Positions 57,440 to 64,000 of a stretch of 64,000 nt of DNA are shown piece by piece; position 1 is the stretch's first letter, and each line of letters opens with the position of its first letter. The notes under the pieces are model-generated. The model was not told where the DNA came from and did not search any database. It was given only the letters and a program-made list of their open reading frames with translations. This stretch comes from Turritopsis dohrnii (lineage: Eukaryota; Cnidaria; Hydrozoa; Anthoathecata; Oceaniidae), in assembly GCA_027922465.2 (NCBI GenBank), contig BQMF02000208.1, forward strand, positions 434,001 to 498,000, in the 5' to 3' direction. A program made the position numbers and the translations under genes.

Positions 57440-58090
57440 AATTGCCAAATTATGTTCAAATCTAATAAAATGACTGGCAAATTCAAAATCAGCAACTTCT
57501 AATTGTGCGTTGTAGAAATTTTTATGAATGTTATAGAACTTTCTAAGTTTGATTCAAATTTGGCCCGAATTACCCATTTCTGGTCAAATCTGACAAAATG
57601 ACTGACAAATTCGTAATCAGCACCTTTCATGTGATCGGCGCAAAATTTTTTGAAATTTGAAGAATTTTCTAAATTTGGTCAAAATTTGACCTAAATTGGC
57701 CAATTTTAGTCAAACCTGGCAATATAATTGTCAAATTTGAAATCAGCACCTTTCAATTGTGATCCGTGCAAAATTTCATGAAAATTGAAAAACTTTCGAA
57801 ATTTGGTCCAAATTTGGCCTAAATTGGCCAATTTTAGTCAAACCTGACAAAATCATTGTCAAATTTGAAATCAGCACCTTTCAATTGTGATCCGTGCAAA
57901 ATTTCATGAAAATTGAAAAACTTTCGAAATTTGGTCCAAATTTGGCCTAAATTGGCCAATTTTAGTCAAACCTGGCAATATCATTGTCAAATTCGAAATC
58001 AGCATCTTTCAATTGTGCTCTGTGCAAATTTTCATGAAAATTGGTCAACTGGAAGTCCTAATTTGACCAAATTTGTGAATTCGGCGACGA
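57440..58090 (+). repeat. 128-bp tandem array inside the DIRS element
   Basis: Five or so units with a period of 126-128 bp. The phrase cagca(c/t)ctttcaattgtg starts at about 57490, 57618, 57744, 57872 and 58000. Units include atgaaaattgaaaaactttc and tttggtccaaatttggccta. Copies near 57744 and 57872 are nearly identical; the outer ones are more diverged. No coding potential. Confidence 0.85.
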
Positions 58091-58211
58091 TGTCATGTAA
58101 ACGCTGCACGAAAACGTTCATAACTTGGAGGAGTAGTGGTAGTAGTAGGAGGAGGAGGAGAAACCACGGGTATTTTAAATACTTTACTCCACCACGGGTG
58201 TCCTAAAGTCA

Positions 58212-59087
58212 AAAAAGAAACTTTCTGCAACATCACACCAGATCTCCTCCATCACACAGAATACAACAAAATCCATCCTGTGGTAAGAAAATTATTTTCA
58301 AAAAATATGCCACAGCCAAATCAACTAGCAGGAAGATTGAAACATTTCCTGGAAAACTGGGAAAATTAACTCAGGATCAAAACATCCTGTCTATAGTGCA
58401 GGGTTACACTCTACCATTTCAGCAAGATCCATTTCAAAACAGATTACCACACAAAACAAAAATGAGTTTGTCACAATCTCAAATAGTGGAGGAGGAGATC
58501 GACAGTATGTTGAAGAAGGGAGCTATACAAGAAGTTTCTCCAGTAAAGGGACAATTTCTGAGCAACTTGTTTGTAGTAGACAAAAAGGATGGAGGTTACA
58601 GGCCAGTGGTAAATTTGAAGCACCTGAATGCCTTTCTTCCCTACCAACATTTCAAAATGGAAGGCCTCCATCTGTTGAAGGATCTGTTGAAAAGGGGAGA
58701 TTACATGTGCAAGTTGGATCTGAAAGATGCATATTTACAATTCCAATACACAAAGCGTCCAGAAAGTACCTGAGGTTTGTGTGGGAGGGAACCCTGTACG
58801 AGTTTCTCTGCCTGTGCTTCGGTCTGGGTCCAGCACCACTGATATTTACAAAACTTCTAAAAATTCCAGTTGCACTATTGCGACGTCTAAGAGTGAGACT
58901 GATAATTTACCTCGACGACATGTTGATTTTAAGTCAAACCATGGAAGAATTGATCCAACACAGAGACACGGTAATCTTCTTTTTGCAACAACTGGGGTTT
59001 GTGATAAATCACAAGAAATCAATATTAACCCCGACACAGAAAATAGAATTTTTGGGGCTTACAGTCGATTCTGTGAAAATGGAATAA
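58212..59087 (+). pseudogene. DIRS reverse transcriptase region, frameshifted
   Basis: Pieces in three frames: LAGRLKHFLENWE (to about 58366), then MSLSQSQIVEEEIDSMLKKG, FVVDKKDGGYRPVVNLKHLN and CKLDLKDAY (58396-58735), then IPIHKASRKYLRFVWEG, CFGLGPAPLIFTKLLK and the catalytic IIYLDDMLIL (about 58905), GFVINHKKS and IEFLGLTVDS. A TAA at 59085-59087 ends this frame, though the next block continues in the same frame. Two indels and one stop make it non-functional as sequenced. Confidence 0.8.
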
Positions 59088-59135
59088 GCACTCACCCCAG
59101 AAAAAGCATCAAAGATTGGGAGCCAGTGCCAGAAC

Positions 59136-61117
59136 ATGATAAAAAATCCCCAGACAACAATTCTGGAGTTAACACGATTAATTGGAAAGTTAGGAGCCAC
59201 GGCCCTAGCAATCTTACCAGCAAACCTCCAATTACGGTATCTACAGCGAAAACAAATCCAAGCAATGAGATCGTCAGGGTCTTACCAAGACAAAATTTGT
59301 CTAAACAGGGAGTCCCTGGAGGAGTTACAATGGTGGGTGAACAATCTGTCTTTATCCAATGGAAGGTCCCTAATTCTTCCTCCAGCAGATCTGAATATTT
59401 CGACAGATGCCTCCAAGAAAGGTTGGGGGGCCCATTGCCAGGGAAGGTCAACGGGGGGTCCTTGGTCCAAGGAAGAACAGAAATTGCATATAAATATCCT
59501 GGAAATGAGAGCAGTGAAATTAGCTTTGTTGACTTTCACAAAATTCAGAGAAGTCAGTCATGTTCACTTACAGATAGACAATATGACAGCTCTGTCTTAC
59601 CTTTTGAAAATGGGAGGAATCCAAAACAGAGATCTTATAGCCCTTTCAAAAAATATATGGGATTATCTTATATCTCGAGGGATGATATTAACCGCGGAAT
59701 ATATACCAAGTCATTTGAATATAGAAGCAGACAAAGCTTCGAGGGAACTAGAAGACAGGAGCGAGTGGAAGCTAGAAGCAAAGATATTTCACCAAATTTG
59801 CAAGAAAATGGGGGTTCCCAATGTGGACTTATTTGCATCTCGAAATTTCTCATCAACTTCCACAATACATGTCCTGGAAACCCGACCCAGGGAGCATAGC
59901 AACAGATGCTATGGCACAAGGCTGGTCAAATCTCTTCCCTTATGCATTTCCTCCATTCAGCATGATCGGGCGAGTTATTACAAAGTTGAAAAAGGAAAAA
60001 GTGAGAATGATTTTGATAACACCTGCTTGGCCATCCCAGTCTTGGTACCCATTAGTACTGGAGATGTCAGTACGCAACCCCATACTGTTACCTCAAAAAA
60101 AGAACTTACTAATAGATCCTCTACAGCGAGTGCATCCTCTAGTTTTATATCAGTCATTGCGACTGGCGGTATGGATGGTATTCGGTCTCGTTTGGCAACA
60201 GAAGGCATATCAGTCAGGGCTTCAAAACTTATCTGTAATTCCAGAAGAGAGGGCTCAGTTAATGCTTACGAATCGGCCTGGCGAAAGTGGTCTAGCTGGT
60301 GTCGTGAACAACAAATTGATCCCTTTCGATGCTCTGTGGCCTACGTTCTTGATTATCTTGCTCACCTCTATGGTCAAGGACTCGCTTACCGCACAATAAA
60401 CGGGGCAAGATCAGCTATTTCATCATACTATGACAGGGTTAATGGTTTGCCAGTTGGTCAACAGTCTTTGGTGTGTGATTTATTGTCAGGTGTCTTCAAT
60501 AATAGACCACCTCTTCCTAGGTATACTTTTATATGGGATGTGGAAAATGTTTTAGTATATTTGAAAAGTTTAACTTGTGCAAAAAATTTGTCGGACAAAT
60601 TGCTAACACTAAAACTGTCAATGGTTTTAGCTTTAACGGCTGTTTCAAGATGTTCAGAATTAAAATTTCTTGACATCAGATATATGGGCCACACAGATTC
60701 TGTATATGCCTTTACTTTTTCCAAATTAACCAAGAGCTGGCGGCAAGGTAAACCTCCTCCTCGACTTGAGTTTCATAAATATGAACAGGATGAATCAGTT
60801 TGTGTAGTATCTTTACTTGATGCTTATTTACAACGCACTAAAGGTTGGAGAAATGAAGGAGGAAAAACCCAATTGCTTCTTGGTTATGTCAAGCCGCATG
60901 TTGAAGTTGTAAAAAACACTATTTCCGGCTGAATTAAGCAAGTGCTTCATAATGCAGGCGTTAATGTGGACATTTTTAAACCCCATTCAACCCGGTCAGC
61001 TTCAACATCCAAAGTTGGGGTTGCCGGTTTGAGTATTGAAGACATATTAAGGCGGGGAAATTGGTCCAACAGTTCCACTTGGCAAAACTTTTATAAAAAA
61101 AATATATATTGAGGAGA
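59136..61117 (+). pseudogene. DIRS RNase H and tyrosine recombinase region, with internal stop
   Basis: A long frame of 598 codons, 59136-60932. An RNase H-like part shows NISTDASKKGWGAH, INILEMRAVKLAL, LQIDNMTALSYL and IPSHLNIEADKASR. A tyrosine recombinase follows: AYESAWRKWSSWC, then VLALTAVSRCSELKFLDIRY with the first catalytic Arg. After TGA at 60930-60932 the same frame continues with FKPHSTRSAS (His-x-x-Arg) and STWQNFYKK (probable catalytic Tyr), ending at 61117. The TGA stands where a Trp codon would be expected, so one change may have silenced the recombinase. Confidence 0.8.
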
Positions 61118-61172
61118 ATGCCAAGTTTGAAGAGACCCTTTTAGGAGGGAATGTTTCAACTACGCTTTAAAC

Positions 61173-61240
61173 AGAGGTCGGACACAGATGGGCTACCATC
61201 TTACATCCGAACCAAGGTTGGGAGAATCCAGTATTAGATC
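61173..61240 (-). repeat. Right inverted terminal repeat of DIRS element
   Basis: 68 bp ending ggattctcc-complement ... gtattagatc, an exact reverse complement of 56261-56328. Confidence 0.9.
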
Positions 61241-62331
61241 TTACTCGATTTTAGTCATAAAATCGGAATTCCATTGCGGGCGCTTCGCGCCCTTACGGAA
61301 TTCTTCAATTCGTTGAGGTGTTATATATGTTGTTTAATGTTTTCGATGTTTACAAGAAGATTGTATTTCATTATTTATGAACGATATTTCTGTTTAATTT
61401 ACACTAGCAGAAGCGTCATTAGTTTTTTTCGTAGCTGTTACAAAATAATTTCTCAGATCTTTGACTCTCTACATAGTTAATTATCATTCAAAATTCCATG
61501 ATGTGTTCAATAAAGAAAGAACATCATTGGATGATTCAAATACTTTTAAATAATAAAGTAAATTCTATGATTTCATTCAAAATTAACGTTCGAAATTTGA
61601 AATTGTTATTGTTTTAACCTTTCTTTATGACACAAAGAGTTACAAGAAGAAGTCTCAGTTACTCGTTCGATCATCATTTAATCATCATTTCACCTTCTTA
61701 GATTATAGATTGCCTTACAGATTGTAGCTTTGTTACGGTAGCAGCGGTAGCGAATACCGTATTGAAACACCCGTGGACTTCTCCTCCTCCTCCTACTACT
61801 CCGGCCGAAATGGCAATCAGTCTGCAATTTAGAGTCTGCGAGTCCCCGTTAAAAACTCAATATACATTCTAATGAACGAACGCAGCCTTTTGAATTTTCG
61901 AAGGTTTTAAATCACATACATTTAAAATACGTTTTCTTTGATATTTTATCACTTAATTGATGAAGGAATGGATATTAATCAAATAGGTCTACATAAGGCG
62001 GGACTTTTAGTTACTCATGGTACTGAATCAATGTACTTTGGCACTTGAAAATAGATATGTTTTTCGTGTCAGTAAAGCACAGATCAGACTTTCTTGTTAC
62101 TTTCTACGTTTGTTAGCTATCTGTTCTGTCTTTTATCATCAAGGTTTTCAAAAATCGACTTAAAAAAAGGCAGTTATCTGTTCGAATTCATTTTCGGTTT
62201 CAAGAAATTATAATTCAAAACATACATTTGTTTTTCGAAGAAACGGGTTTTTTTTTCTACATAAGCTCTTATAAAAAAAACGTACGTTATAAACAGCTCA
62301 TGCATGTATTATTCTTTTGTCCTCTAATCTA
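61241..62331. other. Intergenic stretch with a (TCC)n/(ACT)n motif
   Basis: No gene. At 61768-61802 cacccgtggacttctcctcc and tcctactactcc form the complement of ggagtagtggtagtagtagg and aggaggagaaaccacgggt at 58130-58175, next to the 128-bp array. The two sites may be ends of one repeat family. Confidence 0.45.
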
Positions 62332-63171
62332 TCTATATATTAATAGCCGATTCTCTGTCTGTCTGTCTGTCTGTTTGTTTGTCTGTCACGCAAAATGGTA
62401 GATTGAGTTGTGAGCGAGATTATTTCTTTTTTTGTGTGCGACGTGAGTTCGAAGCAAATACATTGCAACCCCAATCGAACGTGACTTTTTTTGGCTGATG
62501 AACTAATAGGAATAACGTTTTGTTTTTATCATTATTGTTAGTTTTATATTCCACGTTGACTTGGCTTTGAAAACAGTACATCAACTAAATACAAAGAAAC
62601 TAACTGATTAAATATTTTGGACAAAAAGCAGCAGTGGCAGAACGTGGCAGCATATGTTCGGTTTGCCTAACTCTTGCCTGACTGTCTGAGACGGGTGAAC
62701 TTTTTTTTTGAGCAATCAAAATGTTTAAAAACCAATAGGTAAAAAAAGAGTATTATATCAAAACAATTTTTTTTTTCTTTTAACAAATTAATTTCTTCTT
62801 TTAATTGTTAAGCGTTCTGATCGAACGTTTTTTATTCTATTTATTCATTTAGCACGTGCCTTTTTTCTCTCCTCCGTCGTGATGTTTTTAAGAAGAGAAA
62901 CTATTTCCCCCTTACGTTTGATAGCACCCATGTTAGAGTGCGTAACTTTTTTAAAACAAAAGCTAATAAAAAGTTGAAGTTTTCTCTTTCTACATTTTGA
63001 GTGTATTGTTACACTGATAAAAGATTGGTTTTATCAGAGGTTGTGACTTCGAATATGCTTCTGGTTGAACACAAGTTGTACGAGCCGTTTATAAGGAAAT
63101 TTGACGTTTATTGATACAGTGATACAGAGCAGGTGAACATCGGCGGCGAGCGACGCCGCCTTGGCGGCTAG
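62332..63171 (+). mobile_element. Non-autonomous Helitron, copy A
   Basis: Starts TCTATATATTAATAGCCG after an A and ends with hairpin gccgccttggcggc overlapping CTAG, followed by T. About 840 bp, no transposase. A CTGT microsatellite lies just inside the start. Abuts copy B directly. Confidence 0.85.
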
Positions 63172-64000
63172 TCTATATATTAATAGCCGATTCTCTGTCT
63201 GTCTGTCTGTTTGTTTGTTTGTAAGTCACGCAAAATGGTAGATTGAGTTGTGAGCGAAATTATTTCTTTTTTTGTGTGCAACGTGAGTTCGAAGCAAATA
63301 CATTGCAACCCCAATCGAACGTGACTTTTTTTGGCTGATGAACTAATAGGAATAACGTTTTGTTTTTATTATTATTGTTAGTTTTATATTCCACGTTGAC
63401 TTGGCTTCGAAAACAATACATCAACTAAATACAAAGAAACTAACTGATTAAACATTTTGGACAAAAAGCAGCAGTGGCAGAACGTGGCAGTATGTGCGGT
63501 TTCCCAGTGTATCCTAAAGCTTGCCTGACTGTCTGAGACGGGTGAACTTTTTTTCGAGCAATCAAAATGTTTAAAAACCGATAGGTAAAAAAAGAGTATC
63601 ATGAAACAAAATACTTTTTTGCTTTTGTCTTAATAGTTGTCTTAATTTCTTTTAATCGATTTCTTTTAATCTATTTACTCTGATCGAACGTTTTTTATTC
63701 ACTTCATTCATTTAGCACGTGCATTTTTTTCTCCTCCCGTGTGATCTTTTAAATAGAAACCATTTTTTTCACCTACTTCTGACAGCACCCATGTTAGAGC
63801 GCGTAAAACAAAAGCTAATAATAAGTTGAAAAGTTTTCTCTCTCTGCGTTTTGAGTGTATTGTTAAACTGATATTTGATTGGTTTAAAATTGTAAAGAAA
63901 AACCATGTAAAGTTCACGTTCGGAATGCATTGTGTAAAGCAAGAAAGTCTGCTGACATTTTAAATGCGACCGCGACAATAAACGGCTGAGTTAAGAACAT
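63172..64000 (+). mobile_element. Non-autonomous Helitron, copy B (runs off the window)
   Basis: Begins TCTATATATTAATAGCCG at the very next base after copy A's CTAG. It follows copy A closely (agtcacgcaaaatggtagat, ccaatcgaacgtgacttttt, gcagcagtggcagaacgtgg) with small indels. Its 3' end is beyond the window. Confidence 0.85.

Larger units (their letters stand above)
56261..61240 (+). mobile_element. DIRS-type tyrosine-recombinase retrotransposon, defective
   Basis: The element is bounded by exact 68-bp inverted repeats (56261-56328 and 61173-61240, outer end gatctaatactggattctcc). In order it carries a gag-like frame, a reverse transcriptase, an RNase H and a tyrosine recombinase in place of a DDE integrase; no protease is seen. 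This is the DIRS pattern. Coding is interrupted by at least three frameshifts and two stops, and a 128-bp tandem array sits between gag and RT. The element lies beside the decayed Tigger-like gene. Confidence 0.85.

Noticed and set aside
58727..59899. 390-codon plus-strand ORF across the RT/RNase H region
   Set aside because: It overlaps the DIRS frame in another register and has no recognisable domain; a shadow ORF.
56261..61240. LTR retrotransposon or retrovirus-like element
   Set aside because: There are no direct LTRs, protease or DDE integrase; inverted ends and a tyrosine recombinase point to DIRS.

Overview
This is animal DNA: AT-rich, with intron-containing genes and many transposable elements. 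The minicollagen at about 48.7-49.5 kb on the minus strand places it in Cnidaria, because minicollagens are structural proteins of nematocyst capsules. A hexacorallian anthozoan (coral or anemone) is my best guess from the repeat style, but the sequence does not fix the species.

Layout. (1) 1-2.4 kb: no gene seen. (2) 2.4-3.5 kb, plus strand: a two-exon DNAJC9-type J-domain co-chaperone with an apparent one-base frameshift near its start. (3) 3.5-9.2 kb: intergenic, with several inverted-repeat mobile elements. (4) 9.26-45.6 kb, plus strand: one very large gene that I resolved into about 50 exons. Joined by splice phase they total 8,211 nt, or 2,736 codons plus stop. The predicted product is a type I membrane protein: signal peptide, CTLD1, Pro/Thr linker, CTLD2, CTLD3, discoidin 1, CTLD4, LamG/pentraxin-like domain, CTLD5, rhamnose-binding (SUEL) lectin domain, CTLD6, linker, CTLD7, linker, CTLD8, linker, CTLD9, linker, CTLD10, CTLD11, discoidin 2-4, SEA domain, transmembrane helix and a short tail. 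It resembles a greatly expanded mannose-receptor-like multi-lectin receptor. The sugar-site motifs are mixed (EPN, EPS, QPD, QPS or absent). (5) 45.6-48.6 kb: intergenic, with terminal-inverted-repeat elements. (6) 48.7-49.5 kb or beyond, minus strand: the minicollagen. (7) 50-54.5 kb: intergenic repeats. (8) 54.5-61.2 kb: nested transposon remains, namely an integrase-protein fragment, a decayed Tigger-like transposase and a DIRS-type tyrosine-recombinase retroelement between perfect 68-bp inverted repeats. (9) 62.3-64 kb: two tandem non-autonomous Helitrons.

The most unusual item is intron 49 of the lectin gene. It ends in exactly 13 head-to-tail copies of a 44-bp unit, each carrying the same 3' splice site. 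Only the last copy leads into the transmembrane exon. Use of any of the other 12 would add one glycine and then a stop, giving a membrane-free protein. This could switch between membrane and secreted forms, or it could be a neutral expansion; transcripts would decide.

Other points: a probable GC-AG intron inside CTLD7; an SEA domain with the FRPG/SV self-cleavage signature; identical exon phases in all four discoidin domains; 9-10 bp target duplications around two inverted-repeat families, which suggests Mutator-like elements; and Helitron ends inside a lectin intron. All exon borders come from reading splice signals, phases and domain conservation by eye, without transcript or database support.
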